Translations under genes and position numbers: made by a program
The notes under the pieces: generated by a model
Seen by the model: only the letters and a program-made list of their open reading frames with translations
What the model was told of the DNA's origin: nothing
Database searches by the model: none
Shown here: in pieces, positions 9,501-17,740 of the stretch
Layout: every line of letters begins with the position of its first letter
How positions within the stretch are numbered: position 1 is the stretch's first letter
DNA from: Endomychus coccineus
Lineage: Eukaryota; Arthropoda; Insecta; Coleoptera; Endomychidae
Direction: 5' to 3'
Assembly (NCBI GenBank): GCA_958510875.1
Contig: OY294068.1
Coordinates: 81,649,978-81,713,977 of the forward strand
Length of the DNA stretch: 64,000 nucleotides

Positions 9501-10357
9501 CCTTTCAATTTTAACACTTCCTTGTAGTGAGGGTATGAACTAACTCTATCGGAATTCTTAGCTGCTGGGTATAGCGCTGATGTCACTGCCCATGCGAAGC
9601 ATGCATCATCATCATTTTTCACATTAGTGCAGGCCTCTTTACGTTTGACCTGGACAGGTAAATCAATATATGAAGATCCTAGCTGAGGCGTGAACTTGTT
9701 AATATTCACCCCCAAATTGATAATCTTAGTCAACACCCACCCGCTATCTCTTTCTTGGAACTCTTCTAATTGAGTCAATATAGGCTTCACTATCTTATCC
9801 TCAAACCAACTATCCAAGCAGGTGTCTCGAAAGATTGGTGAATTGGATGTATTAAAGTATTTGAACTCCGTCAATACCTGCTTCGCTTTGACGAGCTGGA
9901 ATTCTCCACAGAATAATGAATTAACCTTAATTGACTTGTCATTCTTGAGAGCATTCTTAATACGTCGCTTGAAGAGGGCCTTACAGTCTCCTAGAAACGC
10001 CTTGGGATCCTTATGTTTCAAGTTTGAAAGGATCCCAGTACGGATGCGGCTGTTGAATGCAGACATGGAATCAGTCCAATGAACTCGATCCCGCGCTGTT
10101 TCTTTTCTCGAATCCACACCAGAACCCCTCTTCTGCTCAGATTTTATCTGGATCCGCAGCGTCTTCAGAGCTCCCAATGCTGATAGCAGCTGCTGCTTCT
10201 CTCCAATAGTTTTCACCGATTTTAGGGCATTATTTATCCTCCTTACTCCTAAGGTGCATTTCCGCAATCCTTCGGCAGCTACTGCTCCATCATAGTGCGG
10301 TGTTAGAAGACCGAGTAGAGCCGCGATATGCTTCACCAAATCAGTGAAAATGGACAT
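6539..10357 (-). CDS. PolB: Polinton family B DNA polymerase (1272 aa)
   Basis: Replicates the element's linear DNA; Polinton PolB is thought to be protein-primed. Features by residue: about 1-240, unassigned; 245-345, a segment with NDDDACFAWAV and DRVSSY seen in front of many insect PolB-like proteins, possibly cysteine-protease-like; 386-406, Cys/His zinc-finger-like (CERC...H...C); 442-444, exonuclease I DxE; 527-563, inserted HNH/endonuclease VII-like motif (CHIC, DHNH, GAAHEGCN); 576-588, Exo II with NYDANF; 728-732, Exo III YMKTD; 827-843, Pol A with YYDVNNQYG; 977-985, Pol B KLMNNAVFG; 1078-1083, Pol C YTDTDS; 1187-1191, KKAKG. All expected catalytic acids are present and there is no internal stop. 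The start is the first ATG, in AAGATGTC context. A minus-strand AATAAA lies about 190 nt beyond the stop. Confidence 0.95.
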   Translation of the reverse strand: MSIFTDLVKHIAALLGLLTPHYDGAVAAEGLRKCTLGVRRINNALKSVKTIGEKQQLLSALGALKTLRIQIKSEQKRGSGVDSRKETARDRVHWTDSMSAFNSRIRTGILSNLKHKDPKAFLGDCKALFKRRIKNALKNDKSIKVNSLFCGEFQLVKAKQVLTEFKYFNTSNSPIFRDTCLDSWFEDKIVKPILTQLEEFQERDSGWVLTKIINLGVNINKFTPQLGSSYIDLPVQVKRKEACTNVKNDDDACFAWAVTSALYPAAKNSDRVSSYPHYKEVLKLKGVQFPMTMRQIPNFEKQNKVSINVYILNKSGKSFVTLPTYLTKEKRGRHVNLLLIQDRYFGKEEEDSDDTTPIHFHYVWIKDLSRLVSSQLNKHNGQKFFCERCLHYFHSEEKLDKHTEDCEKLNRCKVKMPEVGKNILKFKNFKNKVKAPFVVYADLESVLTPTSDPKKPQQHIPAAIGYHMKCSYEDSLSFYRAYRGVDCMSWFADQMKTLAEDLGTVFWCPYDIDMSEDDEAAFRRASCCHICEQPFSEADKKVRDHNHLLPMKNYRGAAHEGCNINYQDTHVVPVVFHNLSNYDANFIIEDIASRMDGKINLLPITKEKYISFTKHIDDAPIQLRFIDSFRFMNSSLDKLASYLGDYPNLKCQFEELGDEQVGLLTRKGVMPYDYIDSFDRFSESFLPPIEAFYNKLEDKPCPRRLYQRNQHIWEKFGCRNLGQYVDLYMKTDLMLLADVSEQFRSSCHQTYNLDPAHYFTLPGFTWDAMLKHTKQELELLTDLDIFLFVEKGIRGGLSQVCSKRRAHANNKYMPNYNPSKADSYLMYYDVNNQYGWAMSQALPYGGFEWCDTNIDVTTTVPDDSDVGYILEVDLEYPKHLHDQHKDLPFCPLHINPQTGNAPALSNAPSKLMATLHPKEKYVIHYRSLKQALANGLILTKIHRALKFKQAPWVKAYIDLNTDLRKAAKNEFEKNLFKLMNNAVFGKTMENIRKRVNVRLLTEWGGRYGAESYISKPEFKICTIFNENLVAVELNKTEVWLNKPIYVGMSILDLAKTSIYDFHYGYMIQAFGNSCSVLYTDTDSLIYELRKDPYDVMKRDCHQYFDTSDYQPDNIYDIPLVNKKVLGKMKDENNGTPMIDFVGLKSKLYAMKILTSEDKITRLLQDLEAAEYDESEIADIMRNYGITKKAKGVKYSVVKNRIDFDDFIECLEEFKEVSITQNLIKAEKHKVFSINQEKIALSPNDDKRYLIPGTFATLPWGHYTISNMMMEID

Positions 10358-10529
10358 CTTGATCTGCAGTAGAATTGGAAATTAGTAAATGTTATCGTTT
10401 GAAAAATGGATAAGATCTTCTCCAACTTCCACCCGAGAATTATTGAAGGAGAACTTGAGTGATATATACCTAAGGAAATTATACGGAATCCGGTTTTCTG
10501 TTGAGATTACAGATGACTTATATGGAAAC

Positions 10530-10990
10530 AGCTGGATGATATAAATGTATCTAATTTTACTCTCCAAATCACCCCTTTATATAAACTCTCGAACGATATG
10601 TACCGGTGACTTATAAGGTTGTATGTTGCTGTATAATTACCTATATGCAGCTGGATGATATAAATGTATCTAATTTCACTCTCCAAATCACCCCTTTATA
10701 TAAACTCTTGAACGTTATGTACCGGCGACTTATAAGGTTATATGTTGCTGTATAATTACCTATATGCAGCTGGATGATATAAATGTATCTAATTTCACTC
10801 TCCAAATCACCCCTTTATATAAACTCTCGAACGTTATGTACCGGCGACTTATAAGGTTATATGTTGCTGTATAATTACCTATATGCAGCTGGATGATATA
10901 AATGTATCTAATTTTACTCTCCAAATCACTTATATAAACTCTTGAACGTTATGTACCGGCGACTTATAAGGTTATATGTTGCTGTATAAT
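10530..10990. repeat. 119-bp tandem array upstream of PolB (4 units)
   Basis: Units begin AGCTGGATGATATAAATG at 10530, 10649, 10768 and 10887; the spacing is 119 bp each time. The last has a short deletion near its CACCCC stretch. Each unit holds CAGCTG- or TATATAAA-type sequences and ACGTTATGTACCGGCGACTT. The array begins about 170 bp upstream of the polymerase start codon, so a role as promoter/enhancer is plausible but not shown. Confidence 0.9.
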
Positions 10991-11009
10991 CACCCGTATG
11001 ACTTAAACT

Positions 11010-11075
11010 GAGATTATGAGTATATCACACGCTGGTATATTACTTCATCGACGACCGAATATTGAACTTTTTTTT
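11010..11075 (-). promoter_or_regulatory. 66-bp conserved block, copy 1 (upstream of PolB)
   Basis: GAGATTATGAGTATAT...CGACCGAATATTGAACTTTT, nearly identical to 12198-12262 with one substitution (TATC/TATT). This copy is about 650 bp upstream of the polymerase start, beyond the 119-bp array. The strand given is that of the gene it would serve; function is inferred. Confidence 0.55.
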
Positions 11076-11723
11076 CTAATATTGGAGGAGAGATTACAGA
11101 TATTCAAAAACCTTGATTAGTGTAAACACATACGTACACTTAGGATATATTCAGAGAGAACTTTAGCTCGAAATCATTACATTAAATATGTTCACGTTAT
11201 TAGCCTTATAACAAGAATTTTTTTCAACATGTCTCTGACAACTCATGTTATCAGTTTCCGTTCAATTAATTCTGATGGTTTCAATTTCTCTCGTTATCAA
11301 TTTCCTATTCAGAATCGTTATCAACCGCAATATGAGAATTTTTGAATTTTGTTTACGTTATCAGTTTCCGTTCTAATGAATTCTACGGTTGTAATTTCTT
11401 TAGTTATAAATTTCCTAAATTGAATATCGCTTATTTTCCCTCTTTCACTATCTAGAACTAAAACAAAAGCAAAATTTAACGGTTCCGTTTTGGCTATTTA
11501 TTGATGAACTTCTAACCCCGCCTTGAATTTATGAACAATCTATCACTATATCAGACTTGAATTTATAAGCAATCGGATGATTTTACTATTTTTACTTATT
11601 CACCATTATTCTATAATTAGCTAATTCAATTTGTCGGATTATGAAATAATGAATGATTCTAGTAAACTTTTTTTATTTGTACAATTATCATTCATAATTA
11701 AATAAACATACATTCAGGATATA
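11076..11723. other. AT-rich spacer with an imperfect internal duplication
   Basis: No gene seen. Two related stretches, about 11245-11320 and 11350-11425, both begin GTTATCAGTTTCCGTTC and continue with similar AATTTCT...GTTAT...AATTTCCTA sequence, an imperfect duplication of roughly 105 bp spacing. Confidence 0.6.
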
Positions 11724-12131
11724 TTAAGGGTATCTAAACATTACACTGCCATGTTTATCTCCATGATTGATACACCCACATTTTGTAAGCAATTTTTCCG
11801 AATCGCTATTTGAGCAGAATGCTGAAAATTGATTCATCTTCTTGGTGTGCATTACCAATTTTGCTGCATATCCTTTTTTACGGTACGCCTTCAGGGTATA
11901 AATGAAATTCATCGTCTTTGGATTGGTATGTTTACCCAGAGGATCATAATCCATACTAGACATTAGCACGAAAGAGGCTGGTTTATCATCTATGTATAAT
12001 ACATAACATGACACCCTCTGATCCTGACACCACATCTCGATAATGATGCGTGTAATCATATCCTCTTCTAGATGAAACTGTCGAATTTTTCTAATAGCTT
12101 TCTCTCCATATAAAAATGTTATCTTCTCCAT
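11724..12131 (-). CDS. GNAT-type N-acetyltransferase-like protein (135 aa)
   Basis: Small acetyltransferase-like protein. The sequence has a strand-turn region (YVLYIDDKPASFVLMSS), then TMNFIYTLKAYRKKGYAAKL, where YRKKGYA fits the acetyl-CoA pyrophosphate-binding Q/RxxGxG/A loop of GNAT motif A preceded by a beta strand, then a helix (VMHTKKM) and a C-terminal FCSNSDSEKLLTKCGCIN segment in the usual place of motif B. GNAT enzymes move acetyl groups from acetyl-CoA to amines; the substrate cannot be told. The length is at the short end for the fold. The start is the ATG 66 bp downstream of the 66-bp block at 12198. It is transcribed in the same direction as PolB. It could be host-acquired cargo or a viral accessory enzyme. 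Confidence 0.7.
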   Translation of the reverse strand: MEKITFLYGEKAIRKIRQFHLEEDMITRIIIEMWCQDQRVSCYVLYIDDKPASFVLMSSMDYDPLGKHTNPKTMNFIYTLKAYRKKGYAAKLVMHTKKMNQFSAFCSNSDSEKLLTKCGCINHGDKHGSVMFRYP

Positions 12132-12197
12132 GAGCCTCTCAAAACGGAATGTTTATAAGGATATTAAATTACCTACTTCTGAGGCGGGGGCGCTATT

Positions 12198-12262
12198 GAG
12201 ATTATGAGTATATTACACGCTGGTATATTACTTCATCGACGACCGAATATTGAACTTTTTTT
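12198..12262 (-). promoter_or_regulatory. 66-bp conserved block, copy 2 (upstream of GNAT)
   Basis: Second copy of the block at 11010-11075, one mismatch. It ends about 66 bp upstream of the acetyltransferase start codon. As both genes have the block upstream on the same strand, a shared promoter or regulator site is the simplest reading. Confidence 0.6.
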
Positions 12263-12429
12263 AAATTTGTTTATATCAGCCCATACGCATTGTTTTTACA
12301 TATATAAACTATGTAGTCACTTATTCTACATCTACAGATATAAAACAGTTGCACCCTATCCCATTTTCTTCCGATTCTGATAATGTCATATTTATGCGCT
12401 CCCCTCCAATTTTACATATAGATTTTTTT

Positions 12430-12735
12430 GTGTTGAAATCTATATTCTACACATCAAGGCATTCGATACCCATGAAGCTATGGTTGCATCAAAATTTACA
12501 GTTTTTCCTGTTTATACCCCCGATATTAGATTTTTTCTCCATGTAAATCATAAAATTCATACTCTACACATCAAGGCCTTTCATTCAATACCCATGAAGC
12601 TATGGTTGCAACAAAATTTACAGTTTTTCCTGTTTATTCCCTCGATATTAGATTTTTCTCTATGTAAACCATAAAATTCATACTCTACTTGTTAAGACCT
12701 TTCATTTGATACCCATAAAGCCCCACTTTAAAAAA
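12430..12735. repeat. 121-bp tandem repeats (about 2.5 units)
   Basis: Units contain ACCCATGAAGCTATGGTTGC, AAATTTACAGTTTTTCCTGT and CGATATTAGATTTTT; the CATGAAGC/CATAAAGC marker recurs at 12471, 12593 and 12714. Part of the unit (TTTTGTTGCAAC.ATA.CTT.ATGGGTAT on the minus strand) recurs at about 20371-20405 on the plus strand, next to the second Polinton block. Confidence 0.85.
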
Positions 12736-13760
12736 TAAAAATTTCAAATCCTTATCGCGAGAGATCGGCCAAACTGATTGACATATAAATAGTATATTCT
12801 CATTCAGCACATCACATACATTCTGAATATGCAATAAAATCACCACTTCCGGTCTCACTTCCGGTGTGATAATGTGTCGACTATATCAATCAATTTAATA
12901 TATGTGTAAAGCAACAATTTTTGAATGAAAAGTCACAAGGCGGTTCTTTCATAGCCGTCAGGCGACAATACCCTTTAATGCTGCTAAAGCAAATGAAAAA
13001 CACTGTATATACCTAACCTCTGATGGTAACAACCCATTTTGTAGGTGGGAATTACAGATACCGAAGTTGATACTATCTCTCCCCTAAAGGAGATACCTAT
13101 CGTGTTTCCATTTGGGAAAAGTCGACCATCCTTTAGACCTTAGGATAGATGGTGAAGCATAAAAGTAAGATATAAAATATGTTAACTTACATTATTATTG
13201 CACTAAAGCACTGACACTTGATTGAAAGTTTTTCACAAAATATATTTAACGCGCTGAACACAGAGCACAGGTAAGTACGACTTACTTGTTCCGAACCAAG
13301 CTGTTGAATGATTGAATTGTACGCACATCGAGTTTTATAGGAACTTCTTATCACTTTCATGTTATGTCCACACGGCATGTAGGATGTCTCATCCGCCTGT
13401 TATATCATGATAATAAGTTCGCTGTAGCCACAAGCAGGAAGTCTCGTCCGTCTGTTATATTCATATTGATAAGATCCGCATACATTTTTTCCTCAACCGA
13501 TAACAACTTTATCATTTTTCCTGGGAACTAATTTAATTCGTGGGGACTTTGGATTAAATATTGTGTGTATAAAACTCTAGGTACTTCATAGGGGAAAAAA
13601 AATAGTATTCTTGTGAGTGTTGAATGATTGCGTGAAAATAGGAAAATTTTACGATTATGTTCAAGAGTTGACCAACAGGTTGGATATATTTACGAAAACG
13701 CAAATGCGTGGTTGACAAGACAAGTGAGTTGTTCATTCCATCTTGATCTTACTATATATC

Positions 13761-13868
13761 ATGAATGCAGATGAGAGCTATATTCTATCAAGACACGATA
13801 ACGCGCCCGAAACCCTCTCGGAAGAAGATGATGAAGAAAACATTGAACAACATCAGCAGGTAGTTTGA
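13761..13868 (+). CDS. Possible short acidic open frame (35 aa) or first exon
   Basis: ATG follows a TACTATATATC sequence and the frame reads MNADESYILSRHDNAPETLS then a run rich in Glu/Asp and Gln, ending at TGA. CAG|GTAGTT near its end could be a splice donor, in which case this is the first exon of a spliced gene. I do not recognise it, and a chance frame is possible. Confidence 0.25.
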   Translation: MNADESYILSRHDNAPETLSEEDDEENIEQHQQVV

Positions 13869-14600
13869 GTATTGGAGTGATCAATAGAGGTATCAGTTAT
13901 TAATCACTTGCCGTAGCGAACAGACGCTAAACATGTACTCCTGCGAGTTAGTGATTGTAGCTTAAATCTATTTACACGTAGTTACAATACATTCATTTCT
14001 CATTATTAGAATCTGATATTATATCATAGGATATAACCTGAATAGTTTGAATATAAGCACATTTAACATTTAGTTATATGATTAGTGATTGTTGTTTCAT
14101 TTACATTTTAGCTGTAGCTGTAATCTTATTATCGATATGCACTTCTCGTCCTATTTATTAGAATATATTTTATATTTCCCCAATTAATTTTCGAGTATAA
14201 ACATATTATATAGCTGCAATATTATTATATTCAAATAATTAATGTTCGAGTATAAACATATTTAACATTTAGATGTAGCTGCAATATTATTATTGATATC
14301 TATTCAGATGTAGTTATTATTATTGATATTTACATATAGTTACAATATACTCATTTCACATAATTAGAATCTAATATTATATCATAGGATATAACCTGAA
14401 TAGTTTGAATATAAGCACATTCAACACTTAGTTATTGGAATAATATTTATTGTAAGCGTGATTAGAGTAATTGATTGGCGGTTCATTTACATTTAGATAT
14501 AGTTGCAATATTATTATGAATGTCATATAGATTAGCGCTTATGAAGATATTCATATGATTATTATTATTATCCTCATCTATTCCTCATTCAACCATCATA

Positions 14601-14680
14601 GTTCTACCTCTTGGGTGGTTGGGGAAACGAGCTCGATCTCCATAAAACTCTCCCGTATATATGTTTCCATTGAAATTGAT
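14601..14680. repeat. Subterminal inverted repeat, right copy
   Basis: Reverse-complement partner of 6164-6243 (GTTCTACCTCTTGGGTGGTT ... GTTTCCATTGAAATTGA). Confidence 0.75.
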
Positions 14681-15756
14681 GGAATTTTATAAAAAGCTGT
14701 CTATCCGTCGGTCTGTCTGTTCCTATGAAGAAATGTGTGTTGATGAAAATGTTTTTATTATTATTAGTGTATTTTTTGCATACCGAAAAAATTATATTAG
14801 CACATCTATATGTTTAAGATGATTAAAAATGTATTTTGTTATATAGCAATCGAGCTGTACAGACAGTTCGTGATGCGTAACACCGCTTCGTCTAGATTCT
14901 GTATAGGTATTGGGCTACACCCAGCAGCAGCTAGATTTCGGGTTATATTATGCGATTTACAATCAATATGATTCGAATATATATGCATACAATATGTTTG
15001 ATTTGAAATAAAGTATTCTCATCGCGTTTGAAGGTGATCGGTGTAACTTTCTTATCGCTCGAGCGAGCTGTAGCTCTACCGCAAAATATGATAGTGGATA
15101 TTGTTCAACCTGCCACAAATTTAGCATAAACTTATTTGATTTATATCGGATAATTCATGTAACATACATGAATGAATATTATAACGAATTATGTTTACTT
15201 CGGAACTAATTTTGGAAAAACATTTTATATTTTCATATTACTTTCGGATAACTTATGAAACTACTTTAACATTGAAGGATCGCGCATCATTACGATAATT
15301 TCAAGTTGAATACATTACTCTTGGAGATGATTTAGCACAACCTTATCGCTCAAGTGAGCTAATGATGCATACTCATAATATTATAACGAATATTGTACTC
15401 GCTAGTACTAATCAAGCAAAAAGTCCTTAGATGATTTAATAGTTATTTCTGCAAACGCTTCATAATATCGCTATTATGAGAAGCAGCATTTTTGTAAACT
15501 ATCACATGTTAGATGTTATGACCCCTTATTGAAGACTTGTGGAGCAGCCGATGCATCGCGACCGATATCATTATAACTCAGACAAAACCGCTGCGACTAA
15601 CGGCATGTACAAACAACCCCACATTTCATTGAAGACTCCCGCAAGGTAGATACCTCACTGAAGCCCTGCTTGATAGACATCATCATACCTGCACACTCTG
15701 TATAACCTCACATACACACCTGTCTCATTGGGAGATAGCGCCAGCTTCATTCAAAT

Positions 15757-16038
15757 TCATATGACTGACGTTATGTTTAAACAACCCCACATTCCATACC
15801 TTATTTGAAGTCCCCCAACCCCATTTTTGTATACTGAAAATAATATCCACATATCTATATGTTCAAGATGATTGAAATCGCATTTTGTAATATAGAAATC
15901 AAGTAAGGTACAGGCTGCTTGAATAAACGTTTTGAAAGTAATTTCCTTATAAACATCGCGTTTGAGAAATGTAGAAGATATCATTTCTATACTATATAAC
16001 ATTCCATCTATGCATTCAACGAGCAGCAGCCCTCCCAT
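15757..16038 (-). CDS. TIR-encoded hypothetical protein, right copy (93 aa)
   Basis: Counterpart of the left-TIR frame at 4566, starting MGGLLLVECIDGMLYSIEMI and reading inward on the minus strand. Differences include LES/VEC, DCY/DFY, LKH/LEH, and FFGIQN/FSVYKN where paired indels restore the frame. It ends just past the TIR boundary. Function unknown. Confidence 0.35.
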   Translation of the reverse strand: MGGLLLVECIDGMLYSIEMISSTFLKRDVYKEITFKTFIQAACTLLDFYITKCDFNHLEHIDMWILFSVYKNGVGGLQIRYGMWGCLNITSVI

Positions 16039-16301
16039 GATACCTCCGATGAATACCCGCCTCTTTCAAAAAATCACGTGACTGACGATATGTACAAACA
16101 ACACTATTTCAGAACCCCTATGGGCTAGCGCTATGAAGTCTCACATTCCATACCTCGCTGTAGGCTTCGTGACATACCTGCATGACTGACGTCATGTAAA
16201 ACAATTACCTGCATCATATAGACTGCAATATACTCACACTTATCACTCAGACCGGATACCCCGCGGTTATATCTACAACATTAAAATCGCTTGTTCTCAA
16301 T

Positions 16302-16370
16302 TCCTCCATAGCTGAGCGGTTAAGGAGCTGGCTTTGGATTTCATTTCTCGGGTTCGATTCCCGTGTGTAG
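16302..16370 (+). ncRNA. tRNA-like sequence with A and B boxes (right TIR copy)
   Basis: TAGCTGAGCGG at 16309-16319 fits the tRNA A box and GGTTCGATTCC at about 16351-16361 is a perfect B box, some 40 bp apart as in tRNA genes. A TTTT run at 16385-16388 would end a Pol III transcript of about 85 nt. The D-stem GCT/AGC and four T-stem pairs form. If folded as a tRNA the anticodon would be UGG, but anticodon and acceptor stems are poor, so it is not a working tRNA. Confidence 0.5.
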
Positions 16371-16613
16371 AAAAAAATATTTCATTTTCAGTAGAAGTGT
16401 TTGTATACTAGATTAAATTGTTTCAAATCCTCCGCGGTTAAGCCGCCTAACTTTAGAGTTTATTTCCCAGGTTCGAATCTCGGTGTGTGTAGAAAAAATA
16501 TTTCATTTCCAGTAGAAGTGTTTGTATACTAGATTAAATTGTTTCAAATCCTCCGCGGTTAAGCCGCCTAACTTTAGAGTTTATTTCCCGGGTTCGAATC
16601 TCGGTGTGTGTAG
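16302..16613 (+). repeat. Three tRNA-like modules, 121-bp period (right TIR)
   Basis: Modules at about 16302-16370, 16428-16492 and 16549-16613, separated by the same spacer (TTTCATTT.CAGTAGAAGTGT ... TTTCAAATCC). The outer two retain the B-box region GGTTCGAATCTC and end GTGTGTGTAG but lack most of the A box. Confidence 0.8.
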
Positions 16614-17029
16614 ACAAAAAAATCATTTCAGTAGAATGTGAGTACACAGATGAGTAGTTCACTGACTTTACCCGACCATTGTTAGGGAAGAACCATACAT
16701 AGATGATTAGTTCACAGACTCCACCAGGCCATAGTTAGGGTAGAACCATACACAGATGATTAGTTCACCGACTTCATCAGACCATAGTTAGGGAAGAACC
16801 ATAGATAGATGACAGACTTCCAGAGCCATAGTTAGAGGGAACCATAGACAGATGACTAGTTCATAGAACCATAGACTACCTACCCCTCCCATCGACATGA
16901 CTGCGCATGCGTGAATGTGGATGACCTTGGAATGGTCAATTTTCGCTAAAATGAACCTTAGATTTCCTTATGGAGATTTACATGCAAAAAAGAGTGATTT
17001 TGAGCCCGAACTCTCATAGCACATCTACT

Positions 17030-17035
17030 CTATCT
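17030..17035. repeat. Right 6-bp target-site duplication of Polinton
   Basis: CTATCT, identical to 3569-3574. Confidence 0.93.
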
Positions 17036-17740
17036 CAAGGACTTATACGAATTTTTGTCTGAGAACTCTGACAAACTTGATAACGTATTAGCAAATGAAA
17101 AAATTACATTGAAATTTATTCCAAGTCGTGCTCCAAATTTTGGCTCAATCTGGGAAGCAGGGGTAAAAAGCGTCAAGCATCTCAAAAGAGTATTAGGCAA
17201 AATTCAATTAACATTTGAAGAATTCAACACGGTCTTGATTGAAATAGAGGGGGTTCTTAATTCTAGACCTTTATGTCCCCTAACTTCCAATCCTGACGAT
17301 CTTGTTCCTTCAACTCCCAGTCACTTTTTCATTGGGAAATCCATATCAGCCCTACCAGAACAAGGCATCTTAGAAATTCCAGAAAATCGACTCAACAGAT
17401 ACCAACATTTACAACGTCTATTTCAACATTTTTGCCAACTGTGGCATAAGGAGTATGTGTCGGAACTCCAATCTCGAATCAAATGGCGCCAAAACCACCC
17501 CAAGTTGTTAAAGCCTGGTTCCCTGGTCATCGTCAAAGAGGACAACGCCCCACCTCCATTGGCATGTTGGTCGAGTTGTACAACTGTATCCTGGACCGGA
17601 TCATGTAACACGTGTAGAAATTATAAAATTGAAGGGCAATATAGTGAAACGACCGGTAACTAAGTTGTGTTTTACCAATTCCAGATAATCAATGATAGAG
17701 ACTTCGTTGAAAGTGTTAACACTTGTCAAGGCGGCCGGTA
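17036..17740 (+). pseudogene. BEL/Pao retrotransposon pol, right part (integrase C-terminus)
   Basis: Continues the integrase interrupted at 3574: KDLYEFLSENSD, then PSRAPNFGSIWEAGVKSVKH, where the E of WEAGVKS is the third acid of the integrase DDE triad, VLNSRPLCPL, PSHFFIGKS, and the LQSRIKWRQNHP region typical of the BEL/Pao integrase tail. Near 17560 the frame shifts; the next frame carries the WHVGRVVQLYPGPDH tail and KRPVTKLC ending. This half is better preserved than the left one. A TGTTAGGG near 17741, just after GCGGCCGGTA, is a plausible start of the 3' LTR. Confidence 0.88.

Larger units (their letters stand above)
12736..15759. other. Polinton interior without recognised genes
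   Basis: About 3 kb, AT-rich, where other Polintons carry capsid, ATPase, protease and integrase genes. I could read no such domain. It holds direct repeats: ATTATATCATAGGATATAAC at about 14018 and 14377; a diverged copy of TIR sequence at about 14780-14880 (compare 15827-15915); and related TTATCGCTC.AG.GAGCT stretches at about 15052 and 15347. It may be regulatory or the scar of a lost gene module. Confidence 0.6.
3575..17029. mobile_element. Polinton/Maverick element, 13,455 bp, with polymerase and acetyltransferase
   Basis: Seen: termini begin AGTAGATG and end CATCTACT; TIRs of about 1270 bp; exact CTATCT duplications on both sides; a full-length family B DNA polymerase on the minus strand. 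Long TIRs, AG...CT ends, 6-bp duplications and PolB are the hallmarks of Polintons. Usual Polintons are 15-20 kb with integrase, FtsK-like ATPase, adenovirus-type protease and two capsid genes; none is recognisable here. Layout: left TIR, CRE-palindrome array, E-box array, PolB (minus), 119-bp array, 66-bp block, GNAT gene (minus), second 66-bp block, 121-bp array, about 3 kb without recognised genes, right TIR. It sits inside a dead BEL/Pao element and so is younger than it. The intact polymerase and near-identical TIRs suggest recent activity or TIR gene conversion. Confidence 0.93.
15760..17029 (-). repeat. Right terminal inverted repeat
   Basis: Mirror of 3575-4844, about 1270 bp. It begins inside with CATATGACTGACGTTATG and ends CTCTCATAGCACATCTACT. 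Confidence 0.93.

Noticed and set aside
7185..10082. Plus-strand frames of 71-116 codons opposite the polymerase
   Set aside because: Antisense shadows of a 1272-codon gene with all family motifs.
12349..12674. Two plus-strand frames of about 65 codons with similar sequence
   Set aside because: Similarity comes from the 121-bp tandem repeat; no start context or domain.
16302..16370. A functional tRNA gene
   Set aside because: A and B boxes are good, but acceptor and anticodon stems do not pair properly.
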